Below, one piece after another: positions 7,684 through 16,822 of a DNA stretch of 22,868 nucleotides (the stretch's first letter is position 1; each line of letters begins with the position of its first letter). The position numbers and the translations under genes are program-made. Where the stretch lies: IMG/VR virus record IMGVR_UViG_3300028392_000305, positions 1 through 22,868 of that record, one strand, 5' to 3'. The notes beneath the pieces are model-generated. The model saw only the letters and a program-made list of their open reading frames with translations. It made no database searches and was not told the origin of the DNA. Source of the stretch: a virus.

Positions 7684-7698
7684 GCACTAGTCTAGTGC
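7684..7698. repeat. 15-bp palindrome GCACTAGTCTAGTGC between two late promoters
   Basis: GCACTAG and CTAGTGC are perfect inverted arms around one central T. The palindrome lies in the 5' leader of transcripts from the distal late promoter. The arms are almost adjacent, so only a 5-bp stem with a 5-base loop can form in RNA. A protein-binding dyad is an equally open reading. Confidence 0.4.
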
Positions 7699-7723
7699 GA
7701 TAACTGTAGTTGATGTGTACTTT

Positions 7724-7731
7724 TATTTATA
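7724..7731 (-). promoter_or_regulatory. T4-type late promoter, exact TATAAATA (distal)
   Basis: A second exact TATAAATA on the minus strand, 33 bases past the stop of the 1347-aa gene and 123 bases upstream of the proximal copy. No terminator is seen between the 1347-aa gene and this site. The intervening sequence holds no open reading frame longer than a few codons. Confidence 0.7.
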
Positions 7732-7764
7732 CTTTTGCAAACGATCTAGGGGATTATGGCAGAC

Positions 7765-10700
7765 TTAGCCAAGCGTGACATAGCCCCAGTAGACCGTTTG
7801 ACTAGACCCGCTGGTGTTGTTGATACCAAAGTCAAATCTATTGGTGGTTGCACTGGGGGAGGTACTGCTACGAACTATGGTGTTTGCAGTGCCGGTAAAC
7901 TGATTGGGTATGCTGGTAAAGTCAATGGGTGTGCCGCCGCCGTTGTAGACCCAAGCATACTGAGCACCCACCACAGGCACATTGGTATTGGTAACTACCA
8001 CAGTAGCAAGGTATACTAGAATACCGTTGGGAATATTGCCTCGGACCCAAATTTGATATGTGCCACTGGCAGGAACTGTGATGCTGTAGGTATTTGTACC
8101 AGTGGTCACTGTCCATGAACCTGTGGTCTTACTGGTTAGGTTAGTGCCAGTGATGTTGCCAGTAGCAGTGACATCTCCTGATACCGTTACAGCCCGTGTG
8201 ACTGTCAAGTTGCCACCTACTGTGACATTGCCAGTTGTGGTCATTGTGTCTAGCGTGTTGAGGGCAAAGGCTTGATTAATCTGTGTGATTTTAGCGTATG
8301 TGCCTTGGCCTGCCACAATGGTGCCACTACCTAGTCCGGCAGTAATTCTTACTTTTACCGTTTGATTAGTGCTTGGTGTGTAAACTAGTTTAGATAAAGT
8401 TCCATATGCGGCGTTCGACGCCCAAGTAGCTGGTACTACAGTACCTGTGCTAATGCCAGTCGTATCTAGTAGTGCATTTGTTGTGGCATCGACCCAATTG
8501 AACAAGATATAATCACCGGTACTATTCATACCAATATAAGTCAACTGCGATTCTAATTCATAAGTCTTGCCAGCAGTTAATGTAAACACACCAGTTGATG
8601 TATTGTGTGCTATACCAGAATTAGTAGCAATAGAGGTGTTGAATATTACATCCTGTGGTGTAGCCGCATTAGATACAGTTTGACCACTAGTTATTCTACC
8701 TGCTTGTATATAATCGTTGTTGACTGTGCCAGTGGCAGTGGCTTGAACTGCTATGGATAAATTAAGCGGTCGAACAATGGCCTGTGTTCCAATAGCACCG
8801 CGTAGGGTTGCGGTGCCGCTTGCTGAAGTAACACGCAGTTTAACTGTCTGGTTAGTGCTTGGTGTGTATATGACTCTGGCGGTGGGATTATCAATTTGTC
8901 CACCACTTTCAGTGGTTGGTATTGAAGTTCCTGTACCAATGCCAGTTGTATCTAGTAGTGCATTTGAAGTGGAATCTACCCAATCGTAACACAAGTATCC
9001 GCCTGTGGTATTACTAAATGAGATAAAACTTGGTGTAAAACTCATGTCATAAGTTACACCAGCAGTAAGAGTGAACACACCAGTTGATGTGTTGTAACTT
9101 GTTTGACTGTTGACATTTCCTACCACAGTGTCAAGTACGAAGGTGCTACTATTTCCAAAACTGGTTACACTACTTGTTAGTCCAACAACTATGAAAGCAG
9201 GATTCACTACACCATAACTTGTTAAGGCACCGTTTATTAACACATTGCCGGCTGATACGTTGCCAGTGGTTGTGACATTGGTTGAGATACCTGCGGCCAA
9301 GTATGCGGCTGTATTGGTGTTGGCGTTAGTGGCCAGGCTGGTAATAGATGTTTGTTGTGTTGCGGCATTGGCATTGGCCCAAGTATAGTAACTGCCTAGG
9401 TTGGCGTTGATGCTGGCTATGTTGGCGTTGGCCCATATTTGTGTCACACCCAAGTTGGCTTGTAATACTGATACCGTTGTGTTGGCATAAGTTTGGAACG
9501 CACCCAAGTTGGCATTGGTGCTTACATTTCCATTATACAAAGTACCAATATTGGCATTGGCATAAATTTCATAGGCACCCACATTGGCATTTAGTGTTTG
9601 TATAGTGGTATTGGCCCCAGTAATGCTGTTATACAACCCACTTACGTTGGCATTGGCCCATGTCTGATAACTGCCAATATTGGCACTGGTAATATTTTGG
9701 CTGGTTAGGTATGCACTTACATTGGTGTTACTATATGTGCTACTTGCGGCCACAGTGGACAAGATGTTCACACCGTTGGCAAACAAGTAGTTTGGAGCAA
9801 TAATATTGGCCGTGGTTGTAATATTGGCTGTTGTACTGATGCTTGTTACGTAATTCTGCAAGTTAGCAACAACATTGGCATTACTATAAGTTGTGCCACC
9901 AGTTACCGGCGTGTTGTTTATCAATAGTGTACCATTGCTAACTGATATTGGAGTATTGCCGACGTAGATGGTATTGTTACTGACCCATAAGTCTCGCCAT
10001 TGATTTGTGCTGGTACCTAGACTGTAAGTTACATTGGCACTTGGTATTAGGTTGCCATCAAATTGAGTCAAGTAAGATTTAACATTGGCGTTACTATAAG
10101 TTGTGCCGCCTGATGTAATTCCAGTTAGAATACTTACACCATTGGCATAGTTGATCATACCGCCACTTGGCAATGTAACATTACCATTTGTATCTAATGC
10201 AAATGTCTTGACTCCGCTCACCAACACATCCGATGTAGTACCAGCAGGACCTGCTGTCAAGTACCCAACTCGTGTAGCAGATCCCAGTGCCAATCTCTCA
10301 AATGTTACTGTAACGTTGGCACTGTCGCCAGTGGCCCATAAATTAATATTTCCTGAACTAATGTTACTGGTAAAAGTTGCAACATTGGCCTGTGTATTAC
10401 TTTGAAGTACTCCATACCCTGTATAATATACTTGGCTGCCGGTATTGATTGAACTGATGGTCAGTGCTGTGTAGTTTGTGTTTACATTATCAACGGCAGT
10501 GACAATCCATTGTAGTGCAGTGTTGCCTGTAATAGGAATACTATCTATTAGTGTTGGCGATCTGGTTGCCGTTACTCTGTTTAAATATGTTCCTGGATTG
10601 ATATTATCAAATTCATGTACGACTGATGTCGCCAAAAACCTAACATCAATTAAATCTGTTACTTCAGGTACTTGTGAAAAAGTAATAGTGGTACCCGATA

Positions 10701-11808
10701 CTGTGTAGGCCACTGTGGGTTTTTGTACAACACCGTTGATACTGACCAATACTCCAATATCTGTCGAAGACTGACTTAATGCATAAGATGCACTAGCACC
10801 ATCAGGATCAATTTGTTGGTCTGTTATACCATTAACAATACTGATCCAGGCGGTGCCATCAAAATATTCAAATGTTGCACTATCTGTATTATATCTGATA
10901 TATCCAATTTGACCAACAGGACGATTTGCAGTTGATCCCACTGGTAATTTTAAAGATCCAGTTCCTGTTACTGTAACCACATTGCTTGTAGTTCCAGTAA
11001 TGTAATCTGTTATAATATTACCAGTAATGTTACCAGTTGTAGTAATACTATTACTACCAAAACTTGATAAGAATGTCGACACATTGGAATTACCAAATGT
11101 ACTACCAAATACATAGGCAGCACCGTTGGGGTAAAACAATCCGCTAGTCAATACATTGGCTGTTGTGGTAATATTTCCACCGAAACTTATATTATTATTA
11201 CCAGTAATGGTATTACCATTAATTGTAATATTACCAATTGTCAGTCCATTAGTAAAACTGGTTGCTCCAGTTGGGCCTATGTATCTTGCCCCACTAATAA
11301 AAACACTTTTACCAGTAACACCCGTTGCAATGGATGTAGGCAAGTTAGTACCAATAAAGTTTAATATACCTGATTGATAATCAAAATACCATTGATCGTC
11401 GTTTAGACCGGCTGCCTGTAATGCGGTGCCTGTTGTTTGTGCTGTTGTGCTTCCTGTAGAATCAACATAAACTTTAACAAAATATGTGGATCCAAATTGT
11501 GGATCAATCCAGTTTGTTAATCCCGTTGACCATGTACGATTATCTGTAACAGCCAATTCTGTACATTCAACTGTAGGTGACCAAGATCCCGAACCATCTT
11601 TATAAACTTGCACAACACTACTCGTTGTCGATGGTATGCTTTCCGGAATCGATCCGGACAATTGCCATAAGGTGTCTCCACGAATTAGCAATGGGCTTGG
11701 GTTAGCTTCGTTGTAAGCTTCTTTAGGAGGATTGGTGTCTGTTTTGGTCGCGGCCCAGGCAATCTTCTTATATAAGAGGTCAACTTTTTGACTGTCTGAA
11801 ATAGCCAT
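7765..11808 (-). CDS. Giant virion structural protein with tandem C1q-like domains and conserved tip (1347 aa)
   Basis: Residues 1-177 form a conserved N-terminal domain (SDSQKVDLLYKKI, SPLLIRGDTLW, FDYQSGILNFIGTNLP, ISGARYIG) that I recognise from structural proteins of cyanophage- and pelagiphage-type T4-like phages. It probably anchors the protein to the virion. Residues 288-507 are the RYNT/EYFDG segment, a 'VSINGVVQKP' domain and a sandwich-like domain, also found in the 1329-aa protein. Residues 705-835 contain repeats of the form ANxGxxxxxANAN, probably a trimeric stalk. Residues 868-1012 and 1022-1172 are two homologous domains (FTLTAG-TY, WVD-T-NALLDTTGI, YTPSTNQTVK) resembling C1q-like jelly rolls. 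Residues 1228-1347 form a C-terminal domain (IPNGI, NVPVVGAQYAW, WGYVTL) common at fibre ends in marine phages. The ATG overlaps the stop of the 1219-aa gene by one base. It is a likely receptor-binding fibre. Confidence 0.85.
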   Translation of the reverse strand: MAISDSQKVDLLYKKIAWAATKTDTNPPKEAYNEANPSPLLIRGDTLWQLSGSIPESIPSTTSSVVQVYKDGSGSWSPTVECTELAVTDNRTWSTGLTNWIDPQFGSTYFVKVYVDSTGSTTAQTTGTALQAAGLNDDQWYFDYQSGILNFIGTNLPTSIATGVTGKSVFISGARYIGPTGATSFTNGLTIGNITINGNTITGNNNISFGGNITTTANVLTSGLFYPNGAAYVFGSTFGNSNVSTFLSSFGSNSITTTGNITGNIITDYITGTTSNVVTVTGTGSLKLPVGSTANRPVGQIGYIRYNTDSATFEYFDGTAWISIVNGITDQQIDPDGASASYALSQSSTDIGVLVSINGVVQKPTVAYTVSGTTITFSQVPEVTDLIDVRFLATSVVHEFDNINPGTYLNRVTATRSPTLIDSIPITGNTALQWIVTAVDNVNTNYTALTISSINTGSQVYYTGYGVLQSNTQANVATFTSNISSGNINLWATGDSANVTVTFERLALGSATRVGYLTAGPAGTTSDVLVSGVKTFALDTNGNVTLPSGGMINYANGVSILTGITSGGTTYSNANVKSYLTQFDGNLIPSANVTYSLGTSTNQWRDLWVSNNTIYVGNTPISVSNGTLLINNTPVTGGTTYSNANVVANLQNYVTSISTTANITTTANIIAPNYLFANGVNILSTVAASSTYSNTNVSAYLTSQNITSANIGSYQTWANANVSGLYNSITGANTTIQTLNANVGAYEIYANANIGTLYNGNVSTNANLGAFQTYANTTVSVLQANLGVTQIWANANIASINANLGSYYTWANANAATQQTSITSLATNANTNTAAYLAAGISTNVTTTGNVSAGNVLINGALTSYGVVNPAFIVVGLTSSVTSFGNSSTFVLDTVVGNVNSQTSYNTSTGVFTLTAGVTYDMSFTPSFISFSNTTGGYLCYDWVDSTSNALLDTTGIGTGTSIPTTESGGQIDNPTARVIYTPSTNQTVKLRVTSASGTATLRGAIGTQAIVRPLNLSIAVQATATGTVNNDYIQAGRITSGQTVSNAATPQDVIFNTSIATNSGIAHNTSTGVFTLTAGKTYELESQLTYIGMNSTGDYILFNWVDATTNALLDTTGISTGTVVPATWASNAAYGTLSKLVYTPSTNQTVKVRITAGLGSGTIVAGQGTYAKITQINQAFALNTLDTMTTTGNVTVGGNLTVTRAVTVSGDVTATGNITGTNLTSKTTGSWTVTTGTNTYSITVPASGTYQIWVRGNIPNGILVYLATVVVTNTNVPVVGAQYAWVYNGGGTPIDFTSIPNQFTGTANTIVRSSTSPSATTNRFDFGINNTSGSSQTVYWGYVTLG

Positions 11809-14800
11809 TACGAATAAGATCCTAAATAAATGTTACTTACAAACTGTCCAGGGCCCAACACTATGTTGAACAAACATTGATGTATTGCTGAATTAGATAA
11901 ATCTGCAGATCCCAGTGTTAATATATATCCCACATTGCTCACAAACGTATTTACCGGCACTGTGGTTCCCACTGCACAACCAGTACTACCGTTGCCGCCA
12001 GCACCAGTGTTTGCACCAGGGTATCCTGATCCACCGTAGGCCACATTGGCGTCCATCCAACCATTCAACGTTGAATTGGTATCTGTTAATTTTGTTCCTG
12101 GTGCAGCCACATACATTCCGGCTATGTTGCCAGTGAATATGACCTTCATGTTCTGCATGATGGGTCGTTGGAATGCAAACTTGAAGTTTTGTGTTGTGGT
12201 TCTGTTTCCGCCCACAGATAAATCTGGACCCACAGGCAAATAACCGCTACTGTAGTTTGTTGTGTTGACTTTCAAGTTGCCCCAACGTACAACTGCTTCT
12301 GTTGTTCCTGCCACTGTTGATGTACTAGACCAAGCCGCAGTAGAGTAGTAGTTTGTGCCTGTATTGGCATAAGTTGGTGTAGTCACGTTTGCACTGGACA
12401 ACACAATTCGTTTGGCCACTGTGGTGTTGCCAGCTGCAGCTCCTGCACTACAGGCAATACTGGTTTCATCAAGTCCAGTATAACTGGCACTGTATACATT
12501 CAAATATGTGGGCAATGTCACCACAGAACTTGTACCGTTCACATTGGTCAAACTGACGTTGGCATTGGCCACTGCGGCTGCTGTTCCATCAATGTTCAAA
12601 TATAAATTACCAAATGTGTAACTATTGGAAATAACGTTACCTGTATTGGCCTGTGGTACACCACCAGTCAAGTAATTGGTGCCTCTGTTCAATACATCAT
12701 ATGTTTTGGTTTGGCTAGTGGCAATTGTTCCTGATGTGCCTTCAGCTGGTGTTGTGTTGGCACTGATGGTGAACGGCGATGCACTGCTTGGACCATAGAA
12801 TGTTTGTCCTATCCAGTTGTAGGCTTGTAGACCTTGTACCACAACGTTTCCACCTGCTTGATAATAAGGAACACCCGATACTGTTCTAATTGTGGTTGCT
12901 GACACATTACTCATGGTCACACCCGAAGTAACCAATGTTGGCACTGCGGTCACATTATCCACCACATAAGGAACTACGTTTGTTTTACCTGTAGAGGTAT
13001 GTGATAAGAACGTGTCATTGTAGCCCAAATTAGCAGCTGATAATGACCCACTGATATAAGCATTAAAGACTTTGTAGAAGTAACTTGGATATGTGGCATC
13101 AACCACATGGTAATCTCTGTCTGCAGCAATTACCAAATTGTTATATGTTCCACTGGTGTCTGTTGGTGTACTAAATGCAACTCCGCCCACGTTGGCTCCA
13201 CTTACATAAGCAAGTAAAGTTCCTGCAACAGATGTATTGGCATTTGTTATAGTGTTTGTGACCACTGTGCCAGTTGATGTAGTATAACGTGTTACACTTG
13301 TTCCGGCACTGGCAATGTTACCACTTGTTTTATCCACTGCACCAGCAGACAAATAAGGACTAGTGCCAACCGATGAAGTACTCATTGACAATGTTTTGGT
13401 ACTTAATGCACCCGGTGCAGTTGGTGTAGTCTTAATTGTGACTGTTACTGATTTGGTGTTACTCTGTGAGATAGTAACTGGTGTACCATACGATGTCAAT
13501 GCCACTGTCTTGGCACCAGTTGCTGAATATGTATGTGTTATATTTGCTGAACTTGGGAATCCAGATCCAGACGATACGTTACCACTTGAAGTTGAATCTC
13601 CATAGTTCCAATTTACTATTGTGGCATTTTGTGTGGTATTCGAACTGAAGTTAAACAAGCCCCTATCGTTACCAAGGTAGTCAGTGTAAACATAACCTGA
13701 CAACGCATTGTCACCGGTGGCATTGCTGATTGTGTTTGCTGTCGCTGACAAATTACTACGAACACTTGGTTCAACAATGATCTGTATGTTTGAACTAGTG
13801 AATGGACTTGTGCTATATCCGGTGTATACTTTTAATAGAGTATTATATGTTACTGATGTTCCAGCAATCTGTTGTGCTGATGGCAAGGAATATGTGTGAG
13901 CAATAGTTGTACTGGTATCGCCTGAACTTGCACTACCAATTGATACGTTGCTGTTGGCGGTACCATCACTCCACCAGTATTGATAAACTTGTTGAGCACC
14001 AAACGTTGCGTTACTACCAGGAGTGGGTGTTGTTCCGTTAGTGACGCCAACTGTGCCACCCCCATTGCCTTCCCAGTTAACTGTACGGAAGGTTGTTACA
14101 GCACCGTTGGCTGTGATTGATGGTGTTATTACACTGTATACTTTTGTAGTATACGGAGCACTATTAACACTTACTATGGTTGGCGGTGCGGCGGCCGTAC
14201 TGCTATTACTTTGTAATATGATACTGTAGGCAGTATCTGTGGTGGCGTTGTTGTATGTGTGTTTCTGTGTGCTACCAGGACTTGTGCTGACCGTTGTGTT
14301 GCCATCTCCCCAATATACTGTATATCCAGTTTCATTTGTACTGGTGTCAGTGAATGATATTGTATTGCCAGTATTCAATGACGCTGTGTTAGTGGTAAAT
14401 GATGGTACTGGGTTTGGTGTATATAATGTAATATAGTTGGTGCGAGTAAAATCATCTACGCTACCAATTGCACCCAACGTGGCATTTCCGCCCCATGTGC
14501 CGGAACTGTTTGACGCACGATAGTAAACTGTAAATACTCCGCCACTGGTGTTGGCATAAAGATGTGTCACTGAACTACTACCAGTTGTGGTATTACCATC
14601 TCCGAAATCCCAGTAGTAAGTGTTTGGGTTACCAGATGCTGTTCCTGTAAATCGAATTGCAACTGGACTGGCATTGGATGTTACATTTGCTGTGAATTGT
14701 ACATTGCCAACAAATGTACCTTGTCCAAGATTTAAGGCAACTTGATTTAGATTGTCTATTGCGTCAGTGACTTTTGTTGTACTTGACCAACCATCATATC

Positions 14801-15467
14801 CTGAATTGGCCACAAGGCTACCATCTGTTGGTGTCCCTAATGTAACGTCCATTCCTGTTGTACCAACAGCACCTGCCAATACTGTTAAATTTGCCCAAGA
14901 TGTGTTTCCGCTTCCATCTGTGGTCAATACATAATTTGCAGAACCACCAGTTAGAAATAAATTACCAGTTGTAATTACATTACCACTTTTGTTGGTAATA
15001 TTACCAATAATATTATCAAGAAAATTTATTGCATCAGTAACTGTTATAGTATTAGATAAGGCTGTTGTACCGTATGCATCGCCGGATGTTGCTACAGATC
15101 CTAATACAATGTTATTGCCTGTAAAGTTTTCTAAACCAGACAGTGTACTTAAATTTCCAAAACTTAAATTTCCATTACCATCTGTATATAGAATATAGTT
15201 AGCAGTGCCGCCTGTTATTTGAACGTTAGATACACTACCGAGATTAATTTTACCAGTATTGCTGGTAATGGTGTTGCCTAATATTATAAGATTGGCAAGT
15301 TTGACATTGCCCGAACTATCAAGACTATAAGAAGGACTGGCATTGTTTATACCAACACGACGATTTATTACATCAGCATATATTAAATTACCGTCAATGG
15401 CAATATCAGCACCCTGGCGTTCCAGGTTGCTCTGTAACATCTGCCCTGTTATACGTGCTATTGCCAT
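11808..15467 (-). CDS. Giant virion structural protein with four PKD-like domains (1219 aa)
   Basis: The N-terminus (ARITGQMLQSNLERQGADIAIDG, then LIYADVINRRVGIN-ASPSYSLD) is a conserved start of structural proteins in marine T4-like phages. Residues 80-200 hold two GG-[TS]-ANY-L-TDG-GN repeats. Residues 252-337, 351-433, 436-565 and 567-678 look like four PKD (Ig-like) domains: they contain WDFGDGNT, VYWGDGNTT, YWWSDGT and WNYGDST, each followed by an H-[TL]-Y strand. The remaining part (about 690-1219) is an uncharacterised beta-rich region that includes SGVPYYQAGG and DVLNRGTNYLTGG, with a C-terminal piece (RPIMQNMKVIFTG..., ending IYLGSYS). AAGGG lies upstream of the ATG, and only 8 bases separate it from the 140-aa gene. 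PKD domains often bind carbohydrate or protein surfaces, so a role in host adhesion is plausible but inferred. Confidence 0.85.
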   Translation of the reverse strand: MAIARITGQMLQSNLERQGADIAIDGNLIYADVINRRVGINNASPSYSLDSSGNVKLANLIILGNTITSNTGKINLGSVSNVQITGGTANYILYTDGNGNLSFGNLSTLSGLENFTGNNIVLGSVATSGDAYGTTALSNTITVTDAINFLDNIIGNITNKSGNVITTGNLFLTGGSANYVLTTDGSGNTSWANLTVLAGAVGTTGMDVTLGTPTDGSLVANSGYDGWSSTTKVTDAIDNLNQVALNLGQGTFVGNVQFTANVTSNASPVAIRFTGTASGNPNTYYWDFGDGNTTTGSSSVTHLYANTSGGVFTVYYRASNSSGTWGGNATLGAIGSVDDFTRTNYITLYTPNPVPSFTTNTASLNTGNTISFTDTSTNETGYTVYWGDGNTTVSTSPGSTQKHTYNNATTDTAYSIILQSNSSTAAAPPTIVSVNSAPYTTKVYSVITPSITANGAVTTFRTVNWEGNGGGTVGVTNGTTPTPGSNATFGAQQVYQYWWSDGTANSNVSIGSASSGDTSTTIAHTYSLPSAQQIAGTSVTYNTLLKVYTGYSTSPFTSSNIQIIVEPSVRSNLSATANTISNATGDNALSGYVYTDYLGNDRGLFNFSSNTTQNATIVNWNYGDSTSSGNVSSGSGFPSSANITHTYSATGAKTVALTSYGTPVTISQSNTKSVTVTIKTTPTAPGALSTKTLSMSTSSVGTSPYLSAGAVDKTSGNIASAGTSVTRYTTSTGTVVTNTITNANTSVAGTLLAYVSGANVGGVAFSTPTDTSGTYNNLVIAADRDYHVVDATYPSYFYKVFNAYISGSLSAANLGYNDTFLSHTSTGKTNVVPYVVDNVTAVPTLVTSGVTMSNVSATTIRTVSGVPYYQAGGNVVVQGLQAYNWIGQTFYGPSSASPFTISANTTPAEGTSGTIATSQTKTYDVLNRGTNYLTGGVPQANTGNVISNSYTFGNLYLNIDGTAAAVANANVSLTNVNGTSSVVTLPTYLNVYSASYTGLDETSIACSAGAAAGNTTVAKRIVLSSANVTTPTYANTGTNYYSTAAWSSTSTVAGTTEAVVRWGNLKVNTTNYSSGYLPVGPDLSVGGNRTTTQNFKFAFQRPIMQNMKVIFTGNIAGMYVAAPGTKLTDTNSTLNGWMDANVAYGGSGYPGANTGAGGNGSTGCAVGTTVPVNTFVSNVGYILTLGSADLSNSAIHQCLFNIVLGPGQFVSNIYLGSYS

Positions 15468-15475
15468 GTTATCCC

Positions 15476-15898
15476 TTATACAGCATCAGTGCTGTTTAGA
15501 TTGTGGATAATGGTAATCTTGTTTGGGTTAACTCCTGGTGCCGGTGGCGGACTACTGAATGTGATATATAAAGTACCATCAACTGTGTAGTTGTTATCTG
15601 GCTGTTGATACACTCCTCCGACAAACACTGCAATTGCCTTTGGATCAGTTTCTGCTTTTTGCATCAAGAACATGGTGGTGGAACCATCGCCTGTTAAATC
15701 GTCAACTAACAATGAAACTGAACCAATCTTGGCAACTTGATTCCATGCACCGTTGTAATAAAATTCAACCTTGCTGTTGGTTGTATTAAATCTTATAACT
15801 CCATTAACAGGAGAGTCGCCGGATGCACTGGTGGCAATTGGCAATCTAACACCAAGTGCCCCTTGAGCAATATCTGGGTTTTTGAGTAGTCGTCCCAT
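15476..15898 (-). CDS. Small virion protein, stand-alone version of a fibre cassette (140 aa)
   Basis: Residues 1-56 contain GVRLPIATSASGDSPVNG followed by VIRFNTTNSKVEFYYNGAWN. Residues 57-133 contain DDLTGDGSTTMF, then AVFVGGVYQQPDNNYTVDG and an ITFSSPPPAP loop. The same two units, in the same order, are embedded in both the 1347-aa and 1329-aa proteins. I recognise this as a conserved structural protein of T4-like marine phages without an established function. The ATG lies 2 bases past the stop of the 104-aa gene, so the two are probably translated together. It may be a collar, whisker or fibre-attachment part. Confidence 0.8.
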   Translation of the reverse strand: MGRLLKNPDIAQGALGVRLPIATSASGDSPVNGVIRFNTTNSKVEFYYNGAWNQVAKIGSVSLLVDDLTGDGSTTMFLMQKAETDPKAIAVFVGGVYQQPDNNYTVDGTLYITFSSPPPAPGVNPNKITIIHNLNSTDAV

Positions 15899-15900
15899 CG

Positions 15901-16215
15901 TTAGATTCCAATCGAACTTATGGTTGCTGTTACACTATCACCAGCACTACAATTCGCACGAATACTGTCGCCATTGGCCAAAATAAATTTTTCAGCATAA
16001 ACAATATATGTGTTTTGTCCAGTAATACTAATGTTTGCATATATGGCATTGTTTGCGTTGGCTATGACGCCGCTACCTGTTACCAAATAAACATTACATG
16101 TGACTGTTGCTCCTGTGGTGTTACACAAGTGAATTGTTGTTATTGCACTACTTCCTGAGCTGGCATATATATTTGCTGCTGTGCTGCTTGTTAGTCTAGT
16201 ATTTTGTATTGCCAT
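15901..16215 (-). CDS. Small beta-rich virion protein (104 aa)
   Basis: A short protein with alternating hydrophobic strands: TTIHLCNTTGATVTCNVYLV, NAIYANISI, TYIVYAEKFILANGDSIRAN and SVTATISSIGI. This pattern suggests a single beta-sandwich. Similar small proteins occur near fibre genes in marine T4-like phages and I know of no assigned function. AGGA upstream of the ATG (AGGAATAATTAAATG) is a good ribosome site. It lies 13 bases past the 190-aa gene and 2 bases before the 140-aa gene, within one operon. Decoration, adaptor or fibre-hinge roles are possible. Confidence 0.75.
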   Translation of the reverse strand: MAIQNTRLTSSTAANIYASSGSSAITTIHLCNTTGATVTCNVYLVTGSGVIANANNAIYANISITGQNTYIVYAEKFILANGDSIRANCSAGDSVTATISSIGI

Positions 16216-16228
16216 TTAATTATTCCTA

Positions 16229-16801
16229 TTATCCAAATATGATACTGTATTTAATTGCCGCAGACGCTGTGGCCAATTCTTGTGCGGTATTAGTTGTATT
16301 TGTTACGTATAGTCCCGAACCACCACCGCTTGGTGTTTGAGCATACACTGTGTTATATCCAGCAACTGCCGTGGGCGTTCCTGTGGTATTTTGTATTGCC
16401 AAGTTACTGTCAAATTTGACATTTCCAGTAGTACTGCTGTATATACTGTAGGTCAACATGTCCAAATTGGCGATTAATGTCAATCCGCCGCCTGCACTCA
16501 GAGTTGATATATTGGCGAAATTTGTGCCATCTTTTGTTATTTGCCAATTTGTTACAGATTCATTCCAACGTAGTTGTACGTTGGCAGCTGATCCGCGATC
16601 GACCTCTAATCCAGAATAAACTGATGTAACCCCCGATCCGGACTCACCTTTGTTTAGCGTGATTATGCTGTCTGCAACACTGGTATTTGTACTGGTAACC
16701 GACGTAGAGTTACCCGTGACCACGAGATTACCCACAATGGTCACGTTTCCGCCTATACTTTCAATTGTATAGTTCCCGCCAATTCGTTTATATGATGCCA
16801 T
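16229..16801 (-). CDS. Small fibre-module virion protein (190 aa)
   Basis: Residues 20-95 carry GNLVVTGNSTSV ... DSIITLNKGESGSG ... SGLEVDRGSAANVQLRWNES. This is the module also found at the N-terminus of the 671-aa protein and twice in the 1329-aa protein. The C-terminal half contains TGNVKFDSNLAIQNTTGTPT and SGLYVTNTTNTAQELATASAA, and ends IKYSIIFG. AAGG lies 8 bases before the ATG. It is the first gene after the terminator at 16860-16879 and is preceded by a late-promoter-like GCTAAATA. It probably heads an operon that continues through the 1347-aa gene. The exact location in the virion is unknown. Confidence 0.8.
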   Translation of the reverse strand: MASYKRIGGNYTIESIGGNVTIVGNLVVTGNSTSVTSTNTSVADSIITLNKGESGSGVTSVYSGLEVDRGSAANVQLRWNESVTNWQITKDGTNFANISTLSAGGGLTLIANLDMLTYSIYSSTTGNVKFDSNLAIQNTTGTPTAVAGYNTVYAQTPSGGGSGLYVTNTTNTAQELATASAAIKYSIIFG

Positions 16802-16822
16802 TAGAAAACCTTGTTTTTAGTA

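Noticed and set aside
7765-8292. Frameshift or premature end of the 1347-aa gene
   Set aside because: The C-terminus matches the conserved fibre-tip pattern through to its usual aromatic end (WGYVTLG), so the gene looks complete.
324-15467. Diversity-generating retroelement targeting the fibre genes
   Set aside because: No reverse transcriptase and no template/variable repeat pair with adenine-specific mismatches is seen. The repeats found differ by ordinary substitutions and lie in the middle of the proteins. The RT could be outside the window, but nothing here calls for it.
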